Shown: one piece after another, positions 26,301 through 35,414 of the stretch
Position numbering within the stretch: the stretch's first letter is position 1
How the letters are laid out: every line of letters starts with the position of its first letter
Assembly (NCBI GenBank): GCA_963815125.1
Contig: CAWFFM010000001.1
Span: 620,001 to 684,000, forward strand
Direction of reading: 5' to 3'
Length of the DNA stretch: 64,000 nucleotides
Source of the DNA: Actinocatenispora sp963815125
GTDB taxonomy: Bacteria; Actinomycetota; Actinomycetes; Mycobacteriales; Micromonosporaceae
The notes under the pieces: generated by a model
What the model was told of the DNA's origin: nothing
The model's input: only the letters and a program-made list of their open reading frames with translations
Databases searched by the model: none
Position numbers and translations under genes: made by a program

Positions 26301-26863
26301 TAGTCCCGATCGGCCTGCAGTGAGGTGACCCCCGGCGGGGGTAGCCCGGCGGTCGAGGCCAGGAGCACGCACCAGGCCTCCAGATGTACCTCGACATCCG
26401 GTGCCAACGGTGTCCACGAGGCCCGGATCTCCAGGTCCGCCGTGGTCGGTGGCCCCGCCAGGTCGCCGAACCGGGTGGACGTCGTCTGGGTGACCGTGCC
26501 GGCCGCCGCGGTGTAGCGGGCGCCGTGTGCCTCCAGCGCATCGGTCAGCCAACTCCAGCCCACCGTGGGCAGCAGCGGATCGGCGGCCAGTTCCGTTTCG
26601 ATCTCCGCCGTGACATAGGTGACCAGGCGCAGGGTGCCGGCCCACGCCTCATGACCGTCCGGGTCGTGCAGCAGGATGAGCCGGCCGGTGGACACCTCGT
26701 CGTCGTCGCGCAGCACGGTGGCGCTCAACGCGTACGCGTAGGGCGCCAGTTTTCTGGGTGCCGGAAACTCCTCGAGCACGATCTCTGCCCGAGGCTGCAC
26801 CGAGTTGAGCCCCTGAACCGCGCGCGTGAAGGTTTCCGGGGGCAGCACGGTTGACGGCGCCAT
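26300..26863 (-). CDS. DUF3000-family protein
   Basis: A 187-residue protein of the actinobacteria-specific DUF3000 family, usually found between rnd and hemE as here. Recognisable parts are the N-terminal FTRAVQGLNSVQPRAEIVLE segment, the core VGWSWLTDALEAHGA and VEVHLEAWCVLLA. No catalytic motif or membrane segment is visible and its role is unknown. Its TAG stop is made of the TA target dinucleotide plus the first base of the IS630-bounded island; the reconstructed pre-insertion site gives the same TAG, so the protein is unchanged. Divergent from hemE. Confidence 0.88.
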   Translation of the reverse strand: MAPSTVLPPETFTRAVQGLNSVQPRAEIVLEEFPAPRKLAPYAYALSATVLRDDDEVSTGRLILLHDPDGHEAWAGTLRLVTYVTAEIETELAADPLLPTVGWSWLTDALEAHGARYTAAAGTVTQTTSTRFGDLAGPPTTADLEIRASWTPLAPDVEVHLEAWCVLLASTAGLPPPGVTSLQADRD

Positions 26864-27010
26864 GTATCCGAGCCTATGCGCCAGGGTCCGCTACACCCCG
26901 GATGGCACGCCGGGCCGTCATACCGGAAACCTGGTACGTCAAGCGAATCCAGGTAGCACCCGACGGGGCACTCTCCGTGCCGTGTCGGGGTGCGTGCGAG
27001 GATGGCAGCG

Positions 27011-28051
27011 ATGAGCACATCTGTAGGTACCGAGGCTGTGTTCCTGCGTGCCTGTCGGGGTGAACCGGTGGCCCACCGTCCGGTGTGGTTCATGCGTCAG
27101 GCCGGGCGGTCGCTGCCTGAGTACCGGGCACTCCGCGAGGGCATCGCCATGCTGGAGGCATGTCGCCGCCCCGAGATGGTCTGCGAGATCACCCTGCAGC
27201 CGGTGCGCAGGCTGAAAGTGGACGCGGCGGTCCTGTTCTCCGACATCGTGGTACCGCTGGCCGCCGCCGGTGTCGAGGTGGACATCCAGCCCGGGGTGGG
27301 ACCGGTCCTGGCCGAACCCGTCCGTGATCGGGCCGCGGTCGACCGGATCCGTCCCCTGACCGCCGACGACGTCGGATTCGTCACCGAGGCGATCGGTCTG
27401 CTCACCGCCGAACTCGGTGACACACCGCTGATCGGTTTCGCCGGGGCACCCTTCACCCTGGCGAGTTACCTGGTGGAGGGCGGCCCGTCGCGCAACCACG
27501 CCAGGACCAAAGCGTTGATGCACGGTGCGCCGGAGGTGTGGCATGCCCTGTGCGCGCGGCTCGCCGACATCACCACCGAATTCCTGCGCGCGCAGATCGC
27601 CGCCGGAATCTCCGCGGTCCAGCTGTTCGACTCCTGGGCCGGCGCACTGTCCGAGGTCGACTACCGACGCTTCGTGGCACCGCATTCCGAGGCGGTAATG
27701 ACCGCGGTCCGGCGGGCCGCCCCGCGGCTACCCCGGATCCACTTCGGAGTCGGCACCGGACACCTGCTGCCGGCGATGGCCGAGGTCGGCGCCGACGTGG
27801 TCGGGGTCGACTGGCGTACTCCGCTGGACGAGGCGGCCGCCGCTGTCGGCCCGGGGCGTGCGGTGCAGGGCAATCTCGACCCGGCGTTGCTGTTCGCGCC
27901 GTGGGACGTACTGGACGCCGAGGTGCGGCGGATCGTCGGAGAAGGCGACCGGGCGCCCGGTCACGTGTTCAACCTCGGCCACGGCGTGCCGCCCGAGACC
28001 GATCCCGACGTACTGGCCCGCGTGGTGGATCTGGTGCACGAACTGCCATGA
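27011..28051 (+). CDS. hemE: Uroporphyrinogen decarboxylase
   Basis: A 346-residue enzyme that decarboxylates four acetate side chains of uroporphyrinogen III to give coproporphyrinogen III. The N-terminal signature PVWFMRQAGRSLPEYR and the catalytic-site region LFSDIVVPLAAAGVEVD are present, as are GFAGAPFTLASYLVEGG and the C-terminal FNLGHGVPPETDPD. ATG 27011 has GAGGA 10 bases upstream; three extra upstream starts lack a ribosome site. It begins the haem operon; divergent from DUF3000 across 147 bases. Confidence 0.97.
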   Translation: MSTSVGTEAVFLRACRGEPVAHRPVWFMRQAGRSLPEYRALREGIAMLEACRRPEMVCEITLQPVRRLKVDAAVLFSDIVVPLAAAGVEVDIQPGVGPVLAEPVRDRAAVDRIRPLTADDVGFVTEAIGLLTAELGDTPLIGFAGAPFTLASYLVEGGPSRNHARTKALMHGAPEVWHALCARLADITTEFLRAQIAAGISAVQLFDSWAGALSEVDYRRFVAPHSEAVMTAVRRAAPRLPRIHFGVGTGHLLPAMAEVGADVVGVDWRTPLDEAAAAVGPGRAVQGNLDPALLFAPWDVLDAEVRRIVGEGDRAPGHVFNLGHGVPPETDPDVLARVVDLVHELP

Positions 28052-28142
28052 GGGCCGGCCCCGGGGGACGTGGCCGGCGACCGGGTCACACCGGCGCGGC
28101 CCGGCCGTACGGCGGGACCGTACGGCGGGGGAGAATTCGGCC

Positions 28143-29549
28143 GTGACTCATGTCGTGGTGGTGGGCGCCGGCATCAGCGGACTGGCCGGTGCACTGCGGC
28201 TGCGCGAACTCGGCGGGCCGGCGCTGCGGATCACGGTGCTCGACCAGGCCGACCGGGTCGGTGGGAAGCTGTCGACCGGGGATGTCGGCGGAATGCGGAT
28301 CGAGCAGGGTGCCGAGGCGTTCCTGCTGCGTGATCCGGTGATGGCCCAGCTGGCCGGGCGGGTCGGGCTGGGTGAGCTGGTACAGCCGGCTCCGCTGGGC
28401 GCCGGCCTGGTCACCGACGGCCGGATCCGGCCGATGCCGGCCGGCACGCTGATGGGCATCCCGGCCGACCCCGGCTCCTGGGCCGGTGACGCCGTGGCCC
28501 GCCCCCGAGCGGAACCACATGGCACCGGCGGGCCGTTGCTGGGTCCTGGTGCGGATGTGTCGGTCGGCGCGTTGGTCCGTTCCCGCTACGGCGACCAGGT
28601 GGTGGAGCGGCTCGTCGATCCGCTGCTCGGCGGGGTGTACGCGGGTCGGGCCGACGACCTGTCGCTGGCCGTGACGTTGCCCGCGCTGCATGGGTCCGCG
28701 CAGCGGGAGAGCACTCTGGCGGCAGCGGTGACCGCCGCCCAGCGGGCCACCCCGCGACCCACCGGTCCGCTGTTCGGCGCGGTGCGCGGGGGTATGACGC
28801 AGCTCGTCGAGGCGCTCGCCCGTGAATCCGGCGCCGAACTGCGGCTGGGTCTTCCGGTACGGGAGCTGACCCCGACCACGGATGGCTGGCAGCTGACCGT
28901 CGGTTCCACCCGGGATCCGCAGCGGGTGGCCGCCGACGCGGTGCTGCTGGCCGTGCCGGCCCGTCCGGCGGCCCGCCTGCTCTCCGGGTTCGCCCCTGAT
29001 GCCGCGGCCGAGGTCGGCGTCCTCGACTATGCGAGCGTGGCGCTGGTGACGCTGGTACTGCCGGGTGACGTACTGCCCGGCTCGTCGGGTTTCCTGGTGC
29101 CCGCCACCGAGGGCTACGCGGTCAAGGCGGCGACGTTCGTCAGCCGCAAGTGGCCGCATCTGGCCGTACCGGACCGTTGTGCGGTACGGCTGTCGATCGG
29201 TCGCTACCGGGAGAGTCAGGTCCTGCACCGTGCCGACGCCGAACTGACCGACCTCGCCCTACGGGAACTGTCCGGCATTCTCGGCGAGCGGCTGCCCGAT
29301 CCGGTGGCGACCGCGGTACGCAGGTGGGGCGGCGGTCTGCCGCAGTACGGGCCCGGCCATACCGACCGGATCGCCCGGGCCCGCGCCGCCCTGGCCGGGC
29401 ATCCGACGCTGACGCTGGCCGGCGCCGGTTATGACGGCGTCGGGGTGCCGGTGTGCGCCCGCTCCGGACAGCACGCCGCCGAGTCGTTGATCGCCGGCCT
29501 CGGGCCGGCGGCAGCATCCGTACCACTGGGAGAAACGAACAATGGCTGA
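28143..29549 (+). CDS. hemG: Coproporphyrinogen/protoporphyrinogen oxidase (FAD-dependent)
   Basis: A 468-residue FAD flavoprotein of the HemY type. The N-terminal dinucleotide fold VVVVGAGISGLAGALRL is followed by GGMRIEQGAEAFLLRDP, a substrate domain, and the C-terminal FAD clamp LTLAGAGYDGVGVPVC. With HemQ next door it should oxidise coproporphyrinogen III to coproporphyrin III (coproporphyrin-dependent route, where the gene is also called cgoX or hemY). GTG 28143 follows GGGGGAG; the region upstream to hemE is non-coding. Its stop overlaps hemQ by 8 bases. Confidence 0.95.
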   Translation: MTHVVVVGAGISGLAGALRLRELGGPALRITVLDQADRVGGKLSTGDVGGMRIEQGAEAFLLRDPVMAQLAGRVGLGELVQPAPLGAGLVTDGRIRPMPAGTLMGIPADPGSWAGDAVARPRAEPHGTGGPLLGPGADVSVGALVRSRYGDQVVERLVDPLLGGVYAGRADDLSLAVTLPALHGSAQRESTLAAAVTAAQRATPRPTGPLFGAVRGGMTQLVEALARESGAELRLGLPVRELTPTTDGWQLTVGSTRDPQRVAADAVLLAVPARPAARLLSGFAPDAAAEVGVLDYASVALVTLVLPGDVLPGSSGFLVPATEGYAVKAATFVSRKWPHLAVPDRCAVRLSIGRYRESQVLHRADAELTDLALRELSGILGERLPDPVATAVRRWGGGLPQYGPGHTDRIARARAALAGHPTLTLAGAGYDGVGVPVCARSGQHAAESLIAGLGPAAASVPLGETNNG

Positions 29550-30261
29550 TTCAGCATCCGAGCCCACCACACCCAACGCCGCGCGCATCCGTGAACTGAA
29601 CGCCACGGTCCGGTACACGATGTGGTCGGTGTTCCGCGCCGACACCGCGCTGCCGGTTTTGCGTGACGAGCTGACCCACGAGGTCACCGGACTGTTCGAG
29701 CAGTTGGCGGCCAAGGACGTGGTGGTCCGCGGCAGCTACGACGTATCGGCTCTGCGCGCCGACGCGGACCTGATGATCTGGTGGCACTCGGCCGACCCGG
29801 ACGCCCTGCAGGACGCCTTCGGTGCGGTACGGCGTACCCAGCTCGGCCGCTACCTGACCGCGGCCTGGTCGGCGATGGCCGTACACCGCCCGGCCGAGTT
29901 CAACAAGAGCCACCTGCCGGCGTTCGTGGCCGGTGAGGAGCCGAAGAAGTATGTGTCGGTGTATCCGTTCAACCGGTCGTACGAATGGTATCTGCTGCCC
30001 GACGAGGAACGTCGGTTCATGCTCGCCGAGCACGGCAAGATGGCCCGCACCTACCCGGACGTACGGGCCAACACGGTCCCGGCGTTCGCGCTCGGCGACT
30101 ACGAGTGGGTGCTGGCGTTCGAGGCCGACGAGTTGCACCGGATCGTGGACCTGATGCGTGATCTGCGGGCCGCGACGGCGCGCCGGCACACCCGGTTGGA
30201 GATCCCGTTCTACACCGGTCGGCGACGCGACATCGGGGAGATCATCGCCGACCTGCCGTAG
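29542..30261 (+). CDS. hemQ: Coproheme decarboxylase (chlorite-dismutase family)
   Basis: A 239-residue HemQ/ChdC that turns coproheme into haem b using peroxide. Family signatures include RYTMWSVFRAD, the reactive-Tyr region YVSVYPFNRSYEWYLLP and the haem-ligand region MLAEHGKMARTYPDV. It lacks the distal Arg context of true chlorite dismutases and sits in the haem operon, so decarboxylase is preferred. It overlaps hemG by 8 bases. With hemE and hemG it completes most of the coproporphyrin branch; a ferrochelatase gene is not in the window. Confidence 0.95.
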   Translation: MADSASEPTTPNAARIRELNATVRYTMWSVFRADTALPVLRDELTHEVTGLFEQLAAKDVVVRGSYDVSALRADADLMIWWHSADPDALQDAFGAVRRTQLGRYLTAAWSAMAVHRPAEFNKSHLPAFVAGEEPKKYVSVYPFNRSYEWYLLPDEERRFMLAEHGKMARTYPDVRANTVPAFALGDYEWVLAFEADELHRIVDLMRDLRAATARRHTRLEIPFYTGRRRDIGEIIADLP

Positions 30262-30310
30262 CCCTCAGTGCAGCCGGGCCTCCCGGCACAGCAGGTCGGC
30301 GAGGTCCGCA

Positions 30311-30350
30311 GTGTCGGGCCCGGCGCGGTGTGACCGGCCGGGCCCGGCAC
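30311..30350. terminator. 14-bp hairpin between convergent hemQ and pepC
   Basis: Arms 30311-30324 and 30337-30350 pair over 14 positions (one G-U on the plus strand) around a 12-base loop. It lies between the hemQ stop (30261) and the pepC stop (30356). It is extremely GC-rich with GGGCCC in both arms, so other pairings are possible. Confidence 0.6.
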
Positions 30351-30355
30351 GTGTG

Positions 30356-31693
30356 TCAGCGGGCCAGGGCACCCATCGGGTCCCAGGACGGCAGCACGAT
30401 CGGCTCGCCGGACAGCGCCTGCTGCAACACCTCGGGCAGCAGCTCACGTCGGGCCGCGATCTCGAACACGTACTCGTCGAACCACGAGTCGTTCATGGTG
30501 AAGAATCCCTGTTTACCGGTGTCGTCGCCCCAGGAATTCTCCACCCGCCAACGCCGCGGCACGCCGTCGACCAGGTCGACGCCGGTGAACAGCATCGCGT
30601 GGGTCATCGCCGTCTCGTGGTATTCCAGCCGCGCGGCCTTGTCCAGTTCGAAGCTGGTCCCGTACACCGAGCCGTAGTCGATCAGCGCCGCGTCCCAGAG
30701 TCCCTCGGTCTTGTTGAACTGCTGCGCCACGTCGCAGCCGAACCAGACAGGTTCACCGCCGGCGATGGTACGGGCGGCGGCGTCCTTGAGTACCGTCATG
30801 TCGACGTTGAGGTACACCACCGGTGGCCCGTCCAGCACGTTGCCCAGGTACTGCACCGTGAAGGTGCGGCCGGTCGGACTGCTGGGGCGCGGGTCGTGTA
30901 CCAGGCAGACGTAGTCCGACAGTGGGAGCTGCGCGTACCGCTCGGCGAACTGGTGCGGGGTGAGTTCGCCGTCGCGGTGGAACTGCCGGTCGGCATCCAC
31001 CCACTGCCAGTCGAAGCTCTCCGGCGGGTTGCCCAGGTGGATGGTGAGTACCCGGTGGACCACGGCCAGGATCTCCCGCTTGCGGTCGCGCAGTTCCTCG
31101 ACGGTGCCGGTGGTCGACCGGAGGGTACGGGCGCCCTCCCGGAGGATCTTGCGCAGCACCGAGTTGAGCCGCATGGTGTTCGACGACGACTGGGTCTCCG
31201 GCATCACCGACTTGGGTACCAGGCCGTGCTTGGCGACCAGCGCGACGAACATGTTCCACTGCCCGCCGTCGTCGGCGACGGTGGTGAGCAGGTGGGCCAC
31301 GGTCCGGTCGTCGAGTTCACGCTCGGCGGTGTCGATGACCGCCTCGAGGAAGTAGTTGGCCCGTTCGAGCTTGTCCCAGAACATCAGATGGTTCTGGGAG
31401 AATTCGAACTCCTTGACGTTGAGCAGTTTCTTGGTGCCGACCCGGAGCAGGTTCAGCCCGGCGAACAGCCAGCACCGCCCGCTCTTCTGCTGGTCGGTCA
31501 CCTTCCAGTCGTCGAGCAGGTTCGACACCGAGTGGTCGGTGTCACGCACGATCGTGCGGTCCAGCGCGATCTCGTCCACCGGATGTGCGGCAACCGCGTG
31601 CTGCGCCACCCGGTATGCCGGGTTCGCGGCGAACTGCTTGCGCAGCAGTTGGATGTCGTCCGGGGTGATCGAACCGCCTGTGCCAGCGTCCAT
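30356..31693 (-). CDS. pepC: Aminopeptidase C / bleomycin hydrolase (peptidase C1B)
   Basis: A 445-residue cytosolic cysteine aminopeptidase of the bleomycin-hydrolase family, normally a hexameric barrel. The papain-like triad is complete: Cys74 in QKSGRCWLFAG, His365 in MTHAMLFTGVD and Asn386 in VENSWGDD. No signal peptide. The C-terminal end IVLPSWDPMGALAR fits the family, where the C-terminus reaches into the active site and sets aminopeptidase specificity. ATG 31693 follows AAGGGAG. It would degrade short peptides. Confidence 0.95.
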   Translation of the reverse strand: MDAGTGGSITPDDIQLLRKQFAANPAYRVAQHAVAAHPVDEIALDRTIVRDTDHSVSNLLDDWKVTDQQKSGRCWLFAGLNLLRVGTKKLLNVKEFEFSQNHLMFWDKLERANYFLEAVIDTAERELDDRTVAHLLTTVADDGGQWNMFVALVAKHGLVPKSVMPETQSSSNTMRLNSVLRKILREGARTLRSTTGTVEELRDRKREILAVVHRVLTIHLGNPPESFDWQWVDADRQFHRDGELTPHQFAERYAQLPLSDYVCLVHDPRPSSPTGRTFTVQYLGNVLDGPPVVYLNVDMTVLKDAAARTIAGGEPVWFGCDVAQQFNKTEGLWDAALIDYGSVYGTSFELDKAARLEYHETAMTHAMLFTGVDLVDGVPRRWRVENSWGDDTGKQGFFTMNDSWFDEYVFEIAARRELLPEVLQQALSGEPIVLPSWDPMGALAR

Positions 31694-31838
31694 GTACCTG
31701 ACTCCCTTCCGCCGGGCCGGGGGTGGCCCGGGCCGGTCGGGGGCGCGGCCGGGCAGTCCCGGCCGGCGTCCGCGACCGTATCTGATCGACCTACGCCGAT
31801 CCGACCTTACGTCGGGAGTCGGACGGTCCGCCCCTGAC

Positions 31839-32297
31839 TCACCTTGGGTGACGCTCTGACGGGGTCCGGATCATCGGAGTGTGCGGGATGCCGTCCTCCA
31901 GATACTCCGGTCCGTCGGCGGTGAAGCCGTGCCGGGCGTAGAAGCCGGTGAGGTACGACTGCGCGCCGAGCACGACGGTGCACGCTCCGGTCAGCGCCAG
32001 CGCGGCGGAGAACAGCCGGTCCGCGAGCCCCGCGCCGCGCGCGCCGTGTTCGGTACAGACCCGACCGATACGCAGGACGGACGCGGGTTCGGTGAGGATC
32101 CGTACATAGCTGACCGGCCGGCCGTCCCGCTGGTACCACAGGTGCACGGTGTCCGGCTCGCTGTCCCGCCCGTCCAGGTCCTGGTACGGGCAGTCCTGTT
32201 CGACCACGAACACGTCCGCCCGCAGGCGCAGCAGGGCGTACAGCTCGGTGGTGGACAGCTCGGCGAACCGGGCCTGGCGTAGTTGCAGCTCGCTCAC
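31839..32297 (-). CDS. ElaA-like GNAT N-acetyltransferase
   Basis: A 152-residue GNAT of the ElaA group. Hallmarks are LRADVFVVEQDCPYQDLDGRD near the N-terminus, YVRILTEPASVLRIGRVC in the core and FYARHGFTADGPEYLEDGIP at the end. The acetyl-CoA loop GARGAGLADRLF is a variant of the usual R/Q-x-x-G-x-G/A. Start is GTG 32297. It is 26 bases after msrB and is probably co-transcribed with it. Substrate unknown. Confidence 0.9.
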   Translation of the reverse strand: MSELQLRQARFAELSTTELYALLRLRADVFVVEQDCPYQDLDGRDSEPDTVHLWYQRDGRPVSYVRILTEPASVLRIGRVCTEHGARGAGLADRLFSAALALTGACTVVLGAQSYLTGFYARHGFTADGPEYLEDGIPHTPMIRTPSERHPR

Positions 32298-32323
32298 GCC
32301 CCGAGGGTACGACCCGGGCCGGG

Positions 32324-32752
32324 TCAGCCTTCGGCCGCCGGTTCCAGGGTGAGGGAGATCGAGTTGATGCAGTACCGCTGGTCGGTCGGGGTGTCGTAGC
32401 CCTCACCGGTGAACACGTGCCCGAGGTGCGAGTCGCACCGGGCGCAGCGCACCTCCACCCGCTCCATGCCGAGGCTGACGTCGGAGAGCAGGGTGACCGA
32501 GTCACCGGCCAGCGGGGTGAAGAAGGACGGCCAACCGCAGTGCGACTCGAATTTCGCGTCGCTGCGGAACAGTTCCGCCCCGCAGGCCCGGCAGCGGTAG
32601 ACACCCTGCGTCCTGGTGTCTACGTATTCGCCGGTGAACGGGCGCTCGGTGCCGGCTTCGCGGAGCACCGCGTACTCCTGCGGGGTGAGCCGCTCGCGCC
32701 AGCCGTCCTCGTTGCTCGGCAGGTCGGTGTCGGTGGTGTCGTGCTCGGTCAT
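32324..32752 (-). CDS. msrB: Peptide methionine-(R)-S-oxide reductase
   Basis: A 142-residue MsrB that reduces methionine-R-sulfoxide in proteins. Both zinc-binding Cys pairs are present (CRAC and CARC), as are FESHCGWPSFF, the catalytic Cys in QRYCINSISL, and GHVF. ATG 32752 is chosen because the conserved fold begins soon after; the GGAGGG site is unusually close to it. Upstream lies the strong hairpin ending the nuclease gene, so it likely has its own promoter in 32753-32821. Confidence 0.95.
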   Translation of the reverse strand: MTEHDTTDTDLPSNEDGWRERLTPQEYAVLREAGTERPFTGEYVDTRTQGVYRCRACGAELFRSDAKFESHCGWPSFFTPLAGDSVTLLSDVSLGMERVEVRCARCDSHLGHVFTGEGYDTPTDQRYCINSISLTLEPAAEG

Positions 32753-32821
32753 CCCTCCACGGTACGTCGGGTGGTGGCCCACCGGTGCCGGCTGCCACCC
32801 GTTTGTCGCCGACATGTACGG

Positions 32822-32864
32822 CGCAACGCCCGGGTCCACCGGCTTGGTGGTCCCGGGCGTTGCG
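32822..32864 (-). terminator. 19-bp hairpin after the secreted nuclease gene
   Basis: Arms 32822-32840 and 32846-32864 pair with a single mismatch around a 5-base loop, the longest stem in the window. It starts 21 bases after the nuclease stop on the minus strand and precedes msrB. Confidence 0.85.
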
Positions 32865-32885
32865 GGCGGATCGGTCCAGTTCAGC

Positions 32886-35231
32886 TCACGGACGCAGTCG
32901 CACGATCTGCGGGTCGTGGTCGCTGGTCTGGTGGGCGAACTCGCTGTTGATGTGCACCACCTGGTAGTCGTGCCGGTCCATCAGCGCCGGCGAGACCATC
33001 ACGTGGTCGAGCACCTCGGAGTTGCCCTCGTAGTCGTAGGTGTAGCGCTCCCGCAGCGGCAGCGTACTGGGCAGGTCGACCAGTGATCGCCCGCCGGTGA
33101 GGATCGAGGCGGTCTCGGAGAACTCGTAGTCGTTCAGGTCGCCCAGCACCACCACGTCGGCGTTGCGGTCGATCTGTTGGATCTGCCGGACGAAGGCGTG
33201 TACGAGGGTGGCCTGCTGGTGGCGCTGGACCTCGCTGGAGCGCCCCGGCGGCTGGTAGCGACCCATCAGCGGCTGGTCGCCGCCCTTGGAGTCAAAGTGG
33301 TTGGCCACCACGAACATCGTCCGGCCGTGGAAGGTGAACTCGCCGGCGAGCGGCTTACGGGAATCGGTCCAGGCCCCGTCCGCCGGTGCGATCCGGCCGG
33401 GGGAATGCGCCAACTGGGGCTTGCCGTCCACCTCGGTCACGGTGTCGGCGGTGGTCGCGTCCCCCGGTGCACGGTCCACGAACTGCACACCGCGGTCGGC
33501 GCGGAACAGGAAGCCCACCCGGATGTTGCCGCCCGGCTGACCGCCGTCGGCGTCGTTCACCGGGTCGATCGAGCGGTACTGGTAGGTCGGGCCACCGGCC
33601 GCCGTGACCGCGTCGATCAGCTTGTTCCAGGTCTGGTCGGCCGCGACCACACCGTCGTTGGTGGCCCCGTCGTTGTCCTGGATCTCCTCCACCGCAACGA
33701 TGTCGGGAGAGGACAGGTTGTGCACGATGCCCTGGGCGAGCCGGCTGAACTTGTCCGCCGGGTCCGACGGGGCCAGGTTCTCCACGTTGTACGTGGCCAC
33801 TGCGAGCTCACCGGAACGCTGGGCGCGGGTGGTGCCGGGGGTGATGCCACCGGAGCGTACGGCCGGGGTCGCGGTCGGGTAGAGCATGTAGTTGCCGAAG
33901 TTGTAGTCCAGCACCCCGTCGACCCGGCCGGGCAGGACGTCGCCGGTATTGACGTCGGGGATCGGCGCCAATGTGCCGGCGAGGGTCAGCCGCTGCGGGT
34001 TGGCGTTGCGGTAGCCGGTGTACTTCGCGCCACCGTTGGGCGTGCGTACGTCGACCCGGCCGCCGGGCAGTACCGGAAGTTCGTGGTAGGAGCTGGTCGG
34101 GCCGGCCGCCACCGCGTTGCGGATCTCGACCAGCATGCCTTCCAGCGACTCGTACCGGTCCAGCGCGTTGCGCCGTGGATTGAACGTGGCGGAGGCTTCC
34201 ACGTCACCGGGATCGTCGGCGCGTACCGCGTCGGGTACGGCCAGCCCACCCGGTCCGATCAGGGTCGCCCGTGGCATCGTCGCGCCGTGCCCGTCGACGG
34301 TGATCGTCGCATGGTCCAGTTCCGTGGTGGTCAGGTTGGTGGCGGAGTTGCTCACCCGGTATTCGCTGACCGTGCCGGCCACGCTGACCTCGTCGCCCCG
34401 GGCCACCGTCGGCCTGCTCGAGGTGAACACGTACAGGCCTTCGCTGGTGTCGGGGTCCCGGTCCGGGTGGGTGTCCTGGAACCAGAAACCCTTCGGTCCG
34501 ACCGCAGTGACCACACCGGGTACCTCGGTGACCGACTTGCCGACCAGCGGGGAGCGGTGTGCGGCGCCCTGGATCTCGTGGATGCGCGCCGGCTGACCGG
34601 GCGGTGGTGGGGTGGTGCCACCGCCACCGGCCGGATCCGGTGCCGCCACGGTGAAGTCGGTGGCGTTGTCGTCGGAGTCCGCGGCGGCCGTGCGTACCGC
34701 CGCAGTGGTCGCCGACAGCGCCGCCACCGGGGAACCTTCGGCCTCGACGGCGGTGCCGTAGCCCACGTAGTCGTGCACGCCGTCGGCATGCGCGCAGCTG
34801 GTGCCGCAGGCCAGTGCGGTGGAGCTGGACACCAGGGCGATCCGGCCGCTGCTGGCGCCGAGTGCGATCGTGCCGGACACGTCGGGGTCGGTCAGTGGGG
34901 TGCTGCCACCGGCGCCCGGCGCCTCGGCGATCAGGTAGCTCTTGCCGGCGGCCAGGCTGCCGGTCAGCTTGGTGACCTGCCAGCTGGTTCCGGTCGCGGA
35001 GGCGTACTGCACGCTCCAGCCGGACAGGTCGATGCTCGCACCGCCCCGGTTGGCCAGCTGTACGTAGTCGTTGGTGAGGGTGGCACCGGCGTTGCCGCCA
35101 CCCCCGTACACCTGACTGATCACCACGTCGGCCGATGCGGCGGCGGCCGGACCCACCAGGGCGAGGGTGAGCCCGGCGGTGGTGGTCAGCGCGAGCAGGC
35201 CGCCAGCGGCGGCACGGGTGCGCTTTGACAC
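32886..35231 (-). CDS. Secreted endonuclease/exonuclease/phosphatase-family nuclease with lamin-tail domain
   Basis: A 781-residue exported nuclease of the ExeM/NucH type. GTG 35231 follows AGGAGG by 8 bases, and residues 1-34 form a Sec signal peptide ending AAAASA. Next come a lamin-tail domain (about 33-165, QVYGGGGNAGATLTNDYVQL), a Pro/Gly linker near 205, an OB-fold nuclease-associated domain (about 215-430), and the EEP catalytic domain (about 460-775) with NVENLAPSD, EEIQDNDGA, GDLNDYEFSE and the final SDHDPQIV. It should cut extracellular DNA with Mg/Mn. It uses a typical actinobacterial three-domain order. Its own terminator follows. Confidence 0.93.
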   Translation of the reverse strand: MSKRTRAAAGGLLALTTTAGLTLALVGPAAAASADVVISQVYGGGGNAGATLTNDYVQLANRGGASIDLSGWSVQYASATGTSWQVTKLTGSLAAGKSYLIAEAPGAGGSTPLTDPDVSGTIALGASSGRIALVSSSTALACGTSCAHADGVHDYVGYGTAVEAEGSPVAALSATTAAVRTAAADSDDNATDFTVAAPDPAGGGGTTPPPPGQPARIHEIQGAAHRSPLVGKSVTEVPGVVTAVGPKGFWFQDTHPDRDPDTSEGLYVFTSSRPTVARGDEVSVAGTVSEYRVSNSATNLTTTELDHATITVDGHGATMPRATLIGPGGLAVPDAVRADDPGDVEASATFNPRRNALDRYESLEGMLVEIRNAVAAGPTSSYHELPVLPGGRVDVRTPNGGAKYTGYRNANPQRLTLAGTLAPIPDVNTGDVLPGRVDGVLDYNFGNYMLYPTATPAVRSGGITPGTTRAQRSGELAVATYNVENLAPSDPADKFSRLAQGIVHNLSSPDIVAVEEIQDNDGATNDGVVAADQTWNKLIDAVTAAGGPTYQYRSIDPVNDADGGQPGGNIRVGFLFRADRGVQFVDRAPGDATTADTVTEVDGKPQLAHSPGRIAPADGAWTDSRKPLAGEFTFHGRTMFVVANHFDSKGGDQPLMGRYQPPGRSSEVQRHQQATLVHAFVRQIQQIDRNADVVVLGDLNDYEFSETASILTGGRSLVDLPSTLPLRERYTYDYEGNSEVLDHVMVSPALMDRHDYQVVHINSEFAHQTSDHDPQIVRLRP

Positions 35232-35414
35232 GCGAGGAACCTCCTGAATCGACCGGAACGCCCCGGCGTGGCAGTTCCACGCGGGCGGTTCGACGGTAAC
35301 GTCCCGCACTGCCTACCACCTTTACTGCCACATGTCAGTAACGGAGGCGTATCGGAGGTCCGTGCGGCCGATGAACTCGCTGCGCCGGCTGTGCGGTCGG
35401 GCTACGCTGCGGCC

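Larger units (their letters stand above)
23236..26302. mobile_element. TA-flanked IS630-bounded island with SDR/TetR cargo
   Basis: The outer ends, 23238-23262 and 26276-26300, are inverted repeats matching at 23 of 25 bases, and each is flanked by TA (23236-23237 and 26301-26302), the target duplicated by IS630-family elements. Inside are a frameshifted IS630 copy on the left (plus), an SDR/TetR gene pair, and a deleted IS630 remnant on the right (minus). Joining the flanks at one TA restores a continuous stretch in which the DUF3000 gene still ends in TAG. This fits a composite unit that moved or was built at this site. Confidence 0.7.

Noticed and set aside
27858..28142. A 95-codon N-terminal extension of hemG overlapping hemE
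   Set aside because: The FAD-binding fold begins right after GTG 28143, as in all family members; the extension is out-of-frame hemE sequence.
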